64,000 nt of DNA, taken from assembly GCA_015058145.1 (NCBI GenBank), contig SVCX01000002.1:1-64000 (forward strand), written 5' to 3'. Of this stretch, positions 47,039 to 57,510 are shown one piece after another (positions within the stretch are counted from its first letter, which is position 1; every line of letters begins with the position of its first letter). The stretch comes from Clostridiales bacterium (GTDB lineage Bacteria; Bacillota; Clostridia; Peptostreptococcales; Anaerovoracaceae). Made by a program: the position numbers and the translations under genes. The notes beneath the pieces are model-generated. The model saw only the letters and a list, made by a program, of their open reading frames with translations, had not been told where the DNA came from and did no database searches.

Positions 47039-48289
47039 TTATTCCTCAAACAGGATGTCTATGACTCTCCTGCTGGCGTTTGCATCGTCCAGATAGTTGT
47101 ATTTCTCATTGAATCGGATGTACTTGTCATCACGTTCGAATGGTCCGTTCATCAGGGCGTGAATCTCATCCGCCAGTTTCTCCTCCTCCCTGACAATCGG
47201 TCCCGGAAGTTCTCCGATATCCATGTAGAACCCCCTGATGTCGTCTGCGTATTCATCCAGGTCGTACATGTAGAACAGCATCGGTCTGCCAAGGTTGGCA
47301 AAGTCGAAGAACACGCTGGAATAGTCCGTGATCAAAAGATCCGTGATCGTATAGAGCGGCGTGATATCGTCATGCCCTGATACGTCGTAAACGAATCCTT
47401 CATACTTCTCGAAATCGAACTGATTGGCGATGAAGTAATGAGCTCTGAAAAGTACCACGTATTCATCTCCCAACCTTTCGCGCAGTTTGTCGAAATCCAG
47501 ATGGGTGTCGTACACGTATCCCGAGCCGTCATGCTTGTTGTCCCGGAACGTCGGAGCGTACAGGATGACCTTCTTTCCTTCCGGAATGCCGATTTCCTCC
47601 CTTACCTTAGAGGCGTAGGCTTCATCGAAGCTGAAGAGCAGATCGTTTCTCGGATATCCTGTCTCAATCAGGATGTCTTCTTTTCCGAGTTCCTTCAGGT
47701 TGAATGCGCTGATGAACTTGTCCGTACAGAACGCCGAAGGCGATAGGAAGTAGTCGTATCTGACCACGTCGATATCGTTGCGCATCTTGATTTCCTCCAG
47801 GGTGTTGTTGGCGTTACCCTGTTCCGCCCTGATATCGCAGCGCAGCCGCTTCAGCGGCGTCCCGTGCCAGGTTTGCAGGAACACCTGCCCTTCCCGCTTG
47901 GCGATTCTATTATCCAGGTTTGAATTCGTGATAATATATTTGGCCTGTGCGCAGACATCGAAGTACTCCTTCGACTTCATCTTTACCACTTCGGCTCTTC
48001 CAAGAGCTTCAAATTGGTCCGCTTTACCCGGATCAATGAAGGTCCATACAAGTCTGTAATCGTCAAACCTCGGATCTTTCAGCATCCTCTCGTAGATAGC
48101 CTTCGGATTGCATCCGTACTGCCGGCCCATGAACGTCTCGAACAGCACCAGCTTATCGTCCAGTTCCAAACCTCTGGTTCTCCTGACGTATTTATTCTCT
48201 TTGTAGTTCCCATAGTATTTCCTGACAAGAATCCGCAGTCCGTGGTGTCGTTTCAGGAAATTCCTTATGTGTTTCTTTATTGTTTCCAT
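47039..48289 (-). CDS. CDP-glycerol glycerophosphotransferase family protein
   Basis: 'VFLQTWHGTPLKRLRCDI', 'VILYAPTFRDNKHDG', 'DLLITDYSSVFFDFANLGRPMLFYMYDLDEY'. Confidence 0.93.
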   Translation of the reverse strand: METIKKHIRNFLKRHHGLRILVRKYYGNYKENKYVRRTRGLELDDKLVLFETFMGRQYGCNPKAIYERMLKDPRFDDYRLVWTFIDPGKADQFEALGRAEVVKMKSKEYFDVCAQAKYIITNSNLDNRIAKREGQVFLQTWHGTPLKRLRCDIRAEQGNANNTLEEIKMRNDIDVVRYDYFLSPSAFCTDKFISAFNLKELGKEDILIETGYPRNDLLFSFDEAYASKVREEIGIPEGKKVILYAPTFRDNKHDGSGYVYDTHLDFDKLRERLGDEYVVLFRAHYFIANQFDFEKYEGFVYDVSGHDDITPLYTITDLLITDYSSVFFDFANLGRPMLFYMYDLDEYADDIRGFYMDIGELPGPIVREEEKLADEIHALMNGPFERDDKYIRFNEKYNYLDDANASRRVIDILFEE

Positions 48290-48292
48290 CGT

Positions 48293-49387
48293 CTATCTCC
48301 GGTCAAGAAGGCCAATCAGGAAATCCGCCAGTCTCTCCGTGCATCCGTCTGTCGAAACGGAGATGTATTTGTTGAGAAACGCGTTCTCTTTATCTGTATC
48401 GTATTGCGCCCGCAGCAGTTCCCGCAGGGATTCTGTGTTTCTGGCTGACGCCCACGGCATCTCTATTTCCGGATCGATGTTCAATCCGACTTCCTCTCTG
48501 TACTTCTCAATGTCGTAGGTGTAGAAATACACAGGCTTTCCCGTCAGCACCGCCTCGAGGCCAAGGGCCGAGTAATCTGTAATCACTCTGTCGCAGACTT
48601 TCAGCCACTCATAGGAACTGTACTTCCTGTCCACATAGTCAGACCCATCGTCATAGAGAGGATGGAGTTTGACGATAATGTGGAATCCTTCCTGCTCCGC
48701 AGCACGGATCACCGGACCGGCTTCCACCTTTCTGCCTTTCCGAAAGGTCGGAGCGTACAGAATCACTTCTCTGCCGTCGTCAAAGCCGTATTCTCTTCTA
48801 ACATCTGCCGCAAAGTCTTCATCCTCGGTTCTGATCAGGTCCACTCTCGGCAGTCCGTAATATCTCAGTTTCTCTGGTCCAACATCGAAGGTATCACAGT
48901 AAAGCCTGCCTGTTTCCTCACTCGGCGTGATCACATAGTCGTAATTCCTATGCATCTTCATGATCCGGGCGGTCTCGCTGCTCCTGCCGGATGGCATGTC
49001 GAGAGTCTGGTACCCGAACTTCTTGATCGCGGCCAGGGCGTGCCACATTTGAACAATTTTTGTCTCTTTCTTGTGCTCCAGTACGCTGGCGGCGATGCAG
49101 TAACCATCCAGTACAACTACCTTGGAAGAAGCTAGATATTTCATCTGGCGCAGCATATGGAATCCATAGGCAACAGGATTCGTGCCTTCCAGTTTTCTCG
49201 CCAGCACCACGCACTCTGCATCCGGACATTTTTTCCGGATGCAGTCCGACAGCATGCGGATATCCTCTGTCGGTCTGTCGGCCTGCCTTGAGATAAAAGC
49301 TATTCTGGTTTTGACCCCCAGTGCCTTGAAGGGGACGTACATCGCCCGCAATGCTCCGACGGCCGTTTTCATCATAACTGTCTTCAT
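48293..49387 (-). CDS. CDP-glycerol glycerophosphotransferase family protein
   Basis: 'KIVQMWHALAAIKKFGYQ', 'VILYAPTFRKGRKVE', 'DRVITDYSALGLEAVLTGKPVYFYTYDIEKY'. Confidence 0.9.
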   Translation of the reverse strand: MKTVMMKTAVGALRAMYVPFKALGVKTRIAFISRQADRPTEDIRMLSDCIRKKCPDAECVVLARKLEGTNPVAYGFHMLRQMKYLASSKVVVLDGYCIAASVLEHKKETKIVQMWHALAAIKKFGYQTLDMPSGRSSETARIMKMHRNYDYVITPSEETGRLYCDTFDVGPEKLRYYGLPRVDLIRTEDEDFAADVRREYGFDDGREVILYAPTFRKGRKVEAGPVIRAAEQEGFHIIVKLHPLYDDGSDYVDRKYSSYEWLKVCDRVITDYSALGLEAVLTGKPVYFYTYDIEKYREEVGLNIDPEIEMPWASARNTESLRELLRAQYDTDKENAFLNKYISVSTDGCTERLADFLIGLLDRR

Positions 49388-49391
49388 GACG

Positions 49392-50132
49392 TTACTGTTT
49401 GTTGTATAGTTCGATGGCCTCGTCGATATCGCCATCAAAAATCACCTTGCCCTTGACCATGACCATTCCTCTGTTGCAGAACTCTCTGGCAGTTCCAATG
49501 GAATGGGTTACGAAGAGCAATGTTACATTTTCTTTTTCAATAATGCTGTTCACTTTATTGAGGCATTTCTTTCTGAAATTCTTGTCCCCAACGCTGAGAG
49601 CCTCGTCTACAATAAGAATCTCCGGTCTGATATTCACGCTGACCGCGAATCCCAGCCTGGCCTTCATGCCGCTGGAATAGGACCGGACTGGCTGATCGAT
49701 GTACTCGTCGATTTCCGCAAAGGCTACGATTTCATCCTCAAGTTCGGCGATTTCACTGTCTTTCAATCCATAGAGCTGCCCTTTGAGATAGATATTCTCC
49801 CTTCCGGTCAGTTCCGGGTCGAAACCTGCCGTCAGTTCCAGCAGTGCGCTGACTCTGCCGTTCACCTCGATATCGCCCGTCGTCGGGTATGTCACGCCAG
49901 TAATCATCTTCAAGACAGTCGACTTACCGGCGCCGTTCTTTCCAAAAAGTGCCACCGCTTCTCCCTGGCATATGGAGAAAGAAACATCGTCAACTGCCAG
50001 TTTCTTTTTGTATTTTACTTTTTTAGAGAATATACCCAGGAATCTCTTCTTGCTGTTCTTATACAGTTTGTATTCCTTTGTGACGTTTTTGAATTCTATT
50101 ACTTTTAAGTCCTTATTCATCTGTTTCTCCAT
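49392..50132 (-). CDS. tagH: Teichoic acid-type ABC transporter ATP-binding protein
   Basis: Walker A 'LFGKNGAGKSTVLKMITGV', 'SSGMKARLGFAVSV', 'ILIVDEALSVGD'. Confidence 0.92.
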   Translation of the reverse strand: MEKQMNKDLKVIEFKNVTKEYKLYKNSKKRFLGIFSKKVKYKKKLAVDDVSFSICQGEAVALFGKNGAGKSTVLKMITGVTYPTTGDIEVNGRVSALLELTAGFDPELTGRENIYLKGQLYGLKDSEIAELEDEIVAFAEIDEYIDQPVRSYSSGMKARLGFAVSVNIRPEILIVDEALSVGDKNFRKKCLNKVNSIIEKENVTLLFVTHSIGTAREFCNRGMVMVKGKVIFDGDIDEAIELYNKQ

Positions 50133-50944
50133 TAAAGAACATCTGGTATCTCTTTGATCAGTTTCTTATAGCTCCAGATGGCCAGCAGCCACATGACGAT
50201 GAGCATTCCCAGGAAGATGAGGAACTGTGTAGGTTCCTCCCAGATCCACGTCTTGTAGATGAAGCAGTTTCTGTAGCCTGTCGCAATGTATGTGACCGGA
50301 TTGAAATACAAAAGGGTCTGCAGCCAAGGAATTCCAATTGAATTGACGTCCCACATGATTCCGGAAAGCCAGAATATTGCGGTGTTGATCGATTTGACCA
50401 GGTTGATGAAATCGTTGCTCATGGCACCCAACATGGAGGCAAACAACGCCCATCCGGTGAAGAACACGAACATGAGCAGGATGTACAGCGGAAGCTGCAG
50501 CCAGTACAAATCCGGGAAATAACCCATGCAGATGAAAATCAGACAAACGATGACCATCAGGCACAGGTGCACCAACAGCTTCGACAATCCAATGAACGTA
50601 GGGATCGTCGATATCGGAAACTTCATCTTTGTGACCAGGTACCGGTATTTGCGCATGGAGTTTGAACCCTGGGTCAGCATGTCGCTCATGAAGAACCATG
50701 CCATAAAGCCCGGAATCATCCAGAGGGCGAAAGGATACCCCTCGACAGGGCCGCCGCCTCTGAGTCCGTAGGTGAATGCGAACCACAGCACGAAAATAAG
50801 AATCGTAGGTCTGACAAGAGCCCAGATCCAACCGAGAGCCGCGCCGCTGTACGTTTTGATGATGTCTGCCTTAGCGAGCTTGAATATCTGATTTTTCCAT
50901 TCGATGTGCTCTGTTATGATCGTCTTAATCGCTTCCAAGAACAA
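50132..50944 (-). CDS. tagG: Teichoic acid-type ABC transporter permease
   Basis: 'IFKLAKADIIKTYSGAALGWIWALVRPTILIFVLWFAFTYGLRGG'; ABC-2 permease topology; adjacent to the TagH-like ATPase. Confidence 0.92.
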   Translation of the reverse strand: MFLEAIKTIITEHIEWKNQIFKLAKADIIKTYSGAALGWIWALVRPTILIFVLWFAFTYGLRGGGPVEGYPFALWMIPGFMAWFFMSDMLTQGSNSMRKYRYLVTKMKFPISTIPTFIGLSKLLVHLCLMVIVCLIFICMGYFPDLYWLQLPLYILLMFVFFTGWALFASMLGAMSNDFINLVKSINTAIFWLSGIMWDVNSIGIPWLQTLLYFNPVTYIATGYRNCFIYKTWIWEEPTQFLIFLGMLIVMWLLAIWSYKKLIKEIPDVL

Positions 50945-51007
50945 CCTCCCTCCGGTTGCGCCTAACGTAAAATTAATCAGTATATTATATCATATTTCAC
51001 ACTATTT

Positions 51008-54000
51008 CTAAAGTATGCCGTCCTTTTTCGCCATGTCGATGAAGCGCTCTGTATTTCTGCCGTCGTGGTGTTCGACGATTTGTCTGTAGCGTTCCAGATG
51101 AGTCTTCGTCTGATCCTCTGCGTAAGCCCTAATTAGGTCTTCTCCGAGCTTCTCCGGATCTCTGCTGACATATCCGAAAGCCAGGTCCTCCGTCAGCATC
51201 AGGCGGGCGTTTTCACCGTATTCCCGCATACACTGATCCTTCTCCTTCCAGTAGAACAAAATGTTCGTCCCACGGTAGAAGGCATCGTAGGCGATGGAGG
51301 AATAATCCGTAATGAGAACCTTCGCCGTCTTAAGAATATCGTCATACTTCATATCTGGTACATAGTGCTTCCACACCGGATCTTTCTTATCCTCTCTGAC
51401 CTGATCTTCGATGAGCGGATGCGGCAGGACGACCAGTTTACTCTTCAGGTCATCCGGTACAGACTCCACAATCTCCCGAAGCATTCTGTAATAGCCCGTA
51501 TCCTTGATATCACTGATTCCGCTGACGTATTCCCATGGTCTCCATGTGAGCATGACCACGATTCTGTCAGCGTCATCGTTCAGAGTGCTTCTGTCGAACT
51601 TCAGCAGGCCGCACACATACATGTCTTCCGGGTTGTGTCCTGTGTTGTCTGTGAAGTGGGCCGCTTCAAGCTGCGATGAAACAACGACGCGTTGTTTGCC
51701 CTTGCCTTTGCTCTTCTTGAAGAACTCTCTCTGCTCCGAACCCAGGGATACCATGTACATAACGCCGTGCTGCAGGAAGATGTAATTCTTGGAACCGTCG
51801 ACCACGAAAGTTTTGAACAATCTGCTGGTCGCGCCCTTTTCCAAGGCGTGTCCCAGCGTTTCCGTAGAAATGATACTCTTGGCCGCGAACATGCTGTAGT
51901 AGTGACGGAAGGAATACTTCGGCACGATGTTCTTCCTGTATTTAGCTTCTATTCTGTCTTTGTACGGATAGCTGTCGTCAAGGATGTACCTGACCTTCCT
52001 GTATCCGGAATCTACGAGCTTCTCATATAGGATCGAGGCGCTCTCCTCGTACCTCGCCGAATTCTTTTCATAGAGCAGCACCGTCTTGTTCCATGGCGTG
52101 AGCACATGACATGCAAAGGCTGCCGCGAGTTTTACCTGCTCCGCCCTGCTGTCCGTAACGTTCCTGTCTCGGATGACGAGTCTGTAGTGCTTGTAGTCCT
52201 CCTTGATCTCGCAGACGTATTTGGTGCCCGGCAGATCGTAAACCCGTTTCTTCAGCCTTGCCTTGCCAGACACAAGTACTCTGGCGGAAACCTTGTGCCC
52301 GCAGGTGCGCACGATGATTCTAAACAGATTGTTCGTATACCATCTGCTGAAATCCTCATTTGGAACGGTAAACCGGAAGCTGCACTTCAAAGTCATCAGA
52401 CCGTCTTTCATGCTCTTGCTTACGCTTCCGTACTGTGCTTCGTATTCATAGGTGTCCTCAAAGAGTCTCGAGGCAATCTGGACCACGCCGGCGAGCTTCG
52501 CATCCGGATCCTCCGTCTTCACCGTCAGCCTCCCGCTGAAGGTTGTCCGGCCGCTGGAGGATGTGCATTGGAGTCCCGTTGCTTTGGCGTAGAGTCCGAG
52601 ACACTCCTTTCCACTCCAGGAATCAATGCCGTAATCACTGCTGTAGTTCTCAACGGAGTCGTAACGAGCGAATACTTCGTCCCTTGCTCTTGGGTTTCTG
52701 TAGAACACGTCAGCCGGTCGAATGTAGAACCGCATCGGAATCCTGTGGACAACGGTTTCGCCTGAATGCATGGACACGGAACGGAACATCTCGAAGATAT
52801 TCGTCGAGAACATGTCCGTCCTGCTACAGTTGATATTTCTGATCTGCCTTTCATATTCACGGCGGCAGTAATTCTCTTCACGTTTTTCAAATAGGCCGTG
52901 ATTCTTGTTGAGATTGAGGTACACATACTCCTGGAAGGTAATGGCGCCACCCTTTGTCATCATCAGGAAGTCCACCCTGCTGTCCAGTTTCTGCAGGAAT
53001 TCGATTACCTTCTTGTTCTTCAGGTCCCCTTCAAATCCGAGGACGGTCTTTTCAAGCTGTTCGGACGGGAGATTCTTCACGAATTCCTCGGTGAGCAGAC
53101 AGCTGCCTTCCTCTCCGATGTCTCCCATGTAGGCGAACGCTGTCCCTCTGTCTCCAGAATAATCCTCGATGTTCAGCCCTTCATCGCTGCCTTCTCCACA
53201 CAGGAGTTTCAGGAGCGTGCCCGCCGCTTCTCCGAAGTGATTCCCCAGGTACTCTTTATCCATCTCATAACCGCGGAACGGTTCGTGGATTGCAGTCTTC
53301 AGCTCCTCCATATCATATGTCTGTTGGAACGGAAGGGTCCTGATATCGAAGTAGAACCCTTTCTGCGCCAGGTATTCCTCGTAATCGTACATGTACATGA
53401 TCACCTGGCGGCCCGTCTGGGCGAAGTCCATCATGACACTGGAATAATCGGAAATCAAGGTGTCGCAGACAGCCAGAAAATCATAGGTCTCATACTCGTC
53501 AGGAAATGGTCTGGCCTTGCTGAACTTACTGAAATCAACCTTGTTCCCGATGAGGAAATGGAAGTTGACATAGAGCAGTTCATCCTCACTCAGGTCGGCC
53601 TCGATCTGCCGGATGATCTCCTCTGCTTCTTCGATCTGTTTGGTGATGTTGGCATTTCTCCCTGTGCCTCTCCAGGTCGGCATGTAGGCGATTACGCGCT
53701 TACCCTCCAGACCGTGTTTCTCCCTGATTTCATCGGCCAGCGGGGCGTTGAAGAGCGCGTCATTTCTCGGGTAGTCGATGGTAATGACTTTGCCTCCGAA
53801 GGCTCGCTCCACCATGTAGTCCTTCATCATGATACGGCGAGTGTAGTCATTGGGCTGCAGGAGCCAGTCGCTGGCAAGGAAGTTCTTCTGTACGTTTCCA
53901 ATCGACGTGGAATTGACGATATCTGCTCTGCCCAGTTGTTTCAGCGGCGTGCCGTGCCACGTGTTCATGACCACCTGGCCTTCCTTCTTGATGAAGTAAG

Positions 54001-54346
54001 TCGGGAAGGAGTTGTCAGTAATGAGATATTTCGCCGTCGCCAGTATCTGCCTGTATTCCAAGCTGTTTCTCACCAGAAGTTTCGCCCGGCTGAAGCCGTA
54101 CTTCCTGAATTTCGCCTCTGCTTCGGCCTTGGAATCCTTTGTCACTACAACAAAAGGCTTCAGGTGAGCCCATTCCGCCTCAGTCTCAATGCATCTCAAA
54201 AAAGCAAAAATGTTACCATCCGTATGTTTGCCCTGTCCCGCCTCGAGGAGAATGATATTCTCCTCAATCGGGGTGTCATAGTACTTCAGATAACTATTGT
54301 TTGCTCTGGCCTGCCGTATTGCATTTTTCAGTTTTTTAACTCCCAT
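51008..54346 (-). CDS. Double-domain CDP-glycerol glycerophosphotransferase protein (1112 aa)
   Basis: Two catalytic regions: 'VMNTWHGTPLKQLGRADI...DTLISDYSSVMMDFAQTGRQVIMYMYDYEEY' and 'IFLQHGVMYMVSLGSEQREFFKK...KVLITDYSSIAYDAFYRGTNILFYWKEKDQ'. Confidence 0.9.
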   Translation of the reverse strand: MGVKKLKNAIRQARANNSYLKYYDTPIEENIILLEAGQGKHTDGNIFAFLRCIETEAEWAHLKPFVVVTKDSKAEAEAKFRKYGFSRAKLLVRNSLEYRQILATAKYLITDNSFPTYFIKKEGQVVMNTWHGTPLKQLGRADIVNSTSIGNVQKNFLASDWLLQPNDYTRRIMMKDYMVERAFGGKVITIDYPRNDALFNAPLADEIREKHGLEGKRVIAYMPTWRGTGRNANITKQIEEAEEIIRQIEADLSEDELLYVNFHFLIGNKVDFSKFSKARPFPDEYETYDFLAVCDTLISDYSSVMMDFAQTGRQVIMYMYDYEEYLAQKGFYFDIRTLPFQQTYDMEELKTAIHEPFRGYEMDKEYLGNHFGEAAGTLLKLLCGEGSDEGLNIEDYSGDRGTAFAYMGDIGEEGSCLLTEEFVKNLPSEQLEKTVLGFEGDLKNKKVIEFLQKLDSRVDFLMMTKGGAITFQEYVYLNLNKNHGLFEKREENYCRREYERQIRNINCSRTDMFSTNIFEMFRSVSMHSGETVVHRIPMRFYIRPADVFYRNPRARDEVFARYDSVENYSSDYGIDSWSGKECLGLYAKATGLQCTSSSGRTTFSGRLTVKTEDPDAKLAGVVQIASRLFEDTYEYEAQYGSVSKSMKDGLMTLKCSFRFTVPNEDFSRWYTNNLFRIIVRTCGHKVSARVLVSGKARLKKRVYDLPGTKYVCEIKEDYKHYRLVIRDRNVTDSRAEQVKLAAAFACHVLTPWNKTVLLYEKNSARYEESASILYEKLVDSGYRKVRYILDDSYPYKDRIEAKYRKNIVPKYSFRHYYSMFAAKSIISTETLGHALEKGATSRLFKTFVVDGSKNYIFLQHGVMYMVSLGSEQREFFKKSKGKGKQRVVVSSQLEAAHFTDNTGHNPEDMYVCGLLKFDRSTLNDDADRIVVMLTWRPWEYVSGISDIKDTGYYRMLREIVESVPDDLKSKLVVLPHPLIEDQVREDKKDPVWKHYVPDMKYDDILKTAKVLITDYSSIAYDAFYRGTNILFYWKEKDQCMREYGENARLMLTEDLAFGYVSRDPEKLGEDLIRAYAEDQTKTHLERYRQIVEHHDGRNTERFIDMAKKDGIL

Positions 54347-54374
54347 GCATCAGCCTCCGCCATTACCTATTCGA

Positions 54375-54764
54375 TTATTTCTTCAGATCCTTCTTGATCT
54401 GCGTCGTGGATATTTCCGGTGTCCTCGGCAGATAAACTACCTCACAGTAGTCCTTGAGGAAATCGAACTTCCCTTCCCAGTCGTCTCCGATGACGAAAGT
54501 GTCGACCTTGAACTCCTTGACATCGCTGACCTTCTGCTCCCAGGATTCTTCAGGGATGACAAGATCCACATAACGAATGGCTTCTACTAGCCTTTTGCGT
54601 TCTTCATAGGAAAAATAGCATTTCTTCTGCTTCATGTTCCAGTTGAACTCATCCGTTGAAATGGCCACAATCAGGTAATCACCCAATTCCTTGGCTCTCT
54701 GCAGCAGGTTGACGTGTCCATAGTGAAGCAGGTCGAATGTTCCGTATGTAATTACTTTTTTCAT
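54375..54764 (-). CDS. tagD: Glycerol-3-phosphate cytidylyltransferase
   Basis: [41 protein letters not shown]...'[14 protein letters not shown]'. Confidence 0.95.
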   Translation of the reverse strand: MKKVITYGTFDLLHYGHVNLLQRAKELGDYLIVAISTDEFNWNMKQKKCYFSYEERKRLVEAIRYVDLVIPEESWEQKVSDVKEFKVDTFVIGDDWEGKFDFLKDYCEVVYLPRTPEISTTQIKKDLKK

Positions 54765-54788
54765 CTTGTCTTCTCTCTCTGTAAAACT

Positions 54789-55808
54789 CTATCTGTTTGA
54801 GTACATCTTCTCATAATACTGCTGGTATTCACCGCTGATGATCTTCTGCCACCAGTCCTCGTTGTCCAGATACCACTGAATTGTCATCCTGATGCCATCG
54901 TCGAACTTGGTCTCAGGAAGCCATCCCAGGTCATTGTGGATTTTGGTCGGATCAATGGCGTATCTAAGATCATGGCCTTTCCTGTCACCCACGAAGGTAA
55001 TCAGGCTCTCCGGCTTGCCCAGTTGTCTGAGGATGGTCTTCACAACTTCCAGATTGGATTTCTCGTTGTGGCCGCCGATATTGTAAACTTCACCAACCTT
55101 GCCGTCCTGCAGCACCATGTCGATGGCTCTGCAGTGATCCTCGACATACAGCCAGTCTCTGACGTTTTCCCCTGTTCCGTACACCGGCAGCGGTTTGTCT
55201 GCCAGAGCGTTGGCAATCATGAGAGGAATCAACTTTTCGGGGAATTGGTACGGTCCGTAGTTATTGGAGCACCTTGAGATGGTGACCGGAAGTCCGTAGG
55301 TTCTGTGGTAGGCCATCGCGAGCAGGTCTGCAGACGCTTTCGATGCTGAATATGGACTGGAAGCGGTGATATTCATATCTTCCGTAAAGAACAAATCCGG
55401 TCTGTCCAGTGGAAGATCTCCGTATACCTCGTCCGTACCTACCTGATGGAATCTCTGGACGCCGAATTCTCTGGATGCGTCCATGAGCACCTGGGTTCCG
55501 ATGATATTGGTTCTGAGGAAAACTCCCGGATCTTCAATGGACCTGTCCACGTGGGACTCTGCCGCGAAGTTCACAACGACGTCGAATTTCTCATCCTCAA
55601 ACAGCTGAAATACCGCCTCTCTATCCGCGATATCCGCCTTGACGAAGCTGAAATTGTCCTCGTCCATCACCTTGTCCAGAGTTTCCAGATTTCCTGCATA
55701 TGTCAAAGCGTCCAGCGCCACGATCTGTGCATCCGGATGCTCATCCAGCATATGAAATACAAAGTTGCTTCCTATGAATCCGGCTGCGCCGGTAACAAGC
55801 ATTTTCAT
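54789..55808 (-). CDS. rmlB: dTDP-glucose 4,6-dehydratase
   Basis: 'MLVTGAAGFIGSNFVFHML', 'NFAAESHVDRSIEDPGVFLRTNIIGT', 'YSASKASADLLAMAYHRTYGLPVTISRCSNNYGPYQFPEKLIPLMI'. Confidence 0.95.
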   Translation of the reverse strand: MKMLVTGAAGFIGSNFVFHMLDEHPDAQIVALDALTYAGNLETLDKVMDEDNFSFVKADIADREAVFQLFEDEKFDVVVNFAAESHVDRSIEDPGVFLRTNIIGTQVLMDASREFGVQRFHQVGTDEVYGDLPLDRPDLFFTEDMNITASSPYSASKASADLLAMAYHRTYGLPVTISRCSNNYGPYQFPEKLIPLMIANALADKPLPVYGTGENVRDWLYVEDHCRAIDMVLQDGKVGEVYNIGGHNEKSNLEVVKTILRQLGKPESLITFVGDRKGHDLRYAIDPTKIHNDLGWLPETKFDDGIRMTIQWYLDNEDWWQKIISGEYQQYYEKMYSNR

Positions 55809-55830
55809 TCCGTTTTCCTTCCTTCGGCAA

Positions 55831-57510
55831 TCATTTATCTGTCAGTCTGTATACTGGGTAATCGCCTATATCAAAGACTTTTTCGGCCTTTGCACCAGCG
55901 TCATAATAGTCTCTAATATATTGTATTGTAGTATCAATATCCTTGTCAATAATATATACCTTGCCGTTATTTATGCTATCGGTATATACATTTTTTATGC
56001 CATATCTGTCCAGTTTTTCCTGATTCGACGGCATCCCTGCTGTCCATCCCCCGAGGGTGAACACATTTTCCGAAATGCCGTAAGGAATCGTATCAAAGGC
56101 CCCGTAGGCGTCGCTGTAGGAAAAGCCCACTGCCTTGTTCAGATAGAGATGCTCTTTATCCTTCGCCATGGTCTCCGCAACGACCCTCTTGTTCTCCATC
56201 TTTGCGATCCGGTCGGCCGCGTTGACCCTCCAGTTGTCGTGCCAGCAGAATTGCGATGCGAGAATCACCAGGGCCAGGATAATCGCGCCTGCCTTATGCG
56301 TTAGCAGCGGTCGGTCGCTTCGCAATGTCCACAGAATCACCAGGCATGCCGCCATGATAATCCCCACGTCTACGCGGTCTTTCAGATACCGCTCCATCAT
56401 AAACATATAGAAATTGAGCCCGATGACAACGGTAGCTGTATATACGATGCCTGTTATTGTAATCAGATTCTTTTTCCCACGCAAAATCCAGAGCAGTACG
56501 ATAGCGAGGAAGAGGAAGAATACAGGCTTGGCAAGATATCCCTTCGCCATAGTCCGGATGAACCGGGCGACGTAGTGCGAGTTGATGATGATATAGTCGG
56601 ACTCATTCCAGCTCGCGATCTCCCGCATCTGTTCTGCGGAAAGATCAATATGATTCCACTGTCTATAGTAGTTTTTCGCGTTCTCATTGATTCCGAGCTC
56701 TTCGTATTCATCCTCGTATCCCGAATAAGACGGGAACCCGTGGTCGTAAAGGGCCGATCTGGCGTTGTTGTAATCTCTGTACTCCTGCCACTCTGCAGAA
56801 GCGTACGCCTGCTTATCCACTGCCTTCAGGCCGCCCGCGATGCCGAAGAGAAAGACAAATGCACAAAAAATCAATCCGAGCTGCTTCGCCCGCTGCCCTT
56901 TCTGCCTTTGCGGCAGTTCCAGAAGAATCATCACGCCGATTGCGCTCATTACACCGGCGACGGCGATGAACTGGCCTTCCCGGAACATGTACCCCATGAG
57001 TGCGATTACACCGCCTGCGATGGTCTGCAAGGTCTTCGTGCGCCGGGACGCGCTGTTATCATTGCACAGGGCCCAGAACATGAGCATCAGTCCTCCTGCA
57101 GTCGCAATACCGGAAGTCCTCGTGAACTGCATCAGGATATATCCCTCATATCCGAAAAAGAGAAGGAATCCTGCGATGATCCAGACCGCCTGACTCTGTT
57201 TCAGCTTGTTCAGCAGTGTATAGGTCAGTGCCGTAAATCCGCTGAACATAGCCGCATAATGCATCATCGGATACCACGGTACGGATATCGTGAGGGAATA
57301 CAAAGCCTTGTAAATCAGGCCCAGCACATAGTTGCTGTAGATGATGTGCGCGTCGATGTTCCCCTTTGAACCGTTGACGATATTGCAGATGCCGAAATCG
57401 TCGTTCGTATCATACTGAGGATAAAAGACCACGCACAAAAAAACGAGTATGATAAAATTCAAGGCTATGGCAAACCATAGCCTTTGAAAATACATTTTAC
57501 TATTGTCCAT
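55831..57510 (-). CDS. Polytopic membrane protein (glycosyltransferase/polymer-modifying type, unknown)
   Basis: Multiple TM segments plus extracytoplasmic C-terminal domain; start MDNSK overlaps the previous TAA (TAATG). Confidence 0.65.
   Translation of the reverse strand: MDNSKMYFQRLWFAIALNFIILVFLCVVFYPQYDTNDDFGICNIVNGSKGNIDAHIIYSNYVLGLIYKALYSLTISVPWYPMMHYAAMFSGFTALTYTLLNKLKQSQAVWIIAGFLLFFGYEGYILMQFTRTSGIATAGGLMLMFWALCNDNSASRRTKTLQTIAGGVIALMGYMFREGQFIAVAGVMSAIGVMILLELPQRQKGQRAKQLGLIFCAFVFLFGIAGGLKAVDKQAYASAEWQEYRDYNNARSALYDHGFPSYSGYEDEYEELGINENAKNYYRQWNHIDLSAEQMREIASWNESDYIIINSHYVARFIRTMAKGYLAKPVFFLFLAIVLLWILRGKKNLITITGIVYTATVVIGLNFYMFMMERYLKDRVDVGIIMAACLVILWTLRSDRPLLTHKAGAIILALVILASQFCWHDNWRVNAADRIAKMENKRVVAETMAKDKEHLYLNKAVGFSYSDAYGAFDTIPYGISENVFTLGGWTAGMPSNQEKLDRYGIKNVYTDSINNGKVYIIDKDIDTTIQYIRDYYDAGAKAEKVFDIGDYPVYRLTDK

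Noticed and set aside
52898-54397. 499-aa plus-strand ORF antisense to the double-domain TagF-like gene
   Set aside because: Shadow ORF; opposite strand has clear catalytic motifs.
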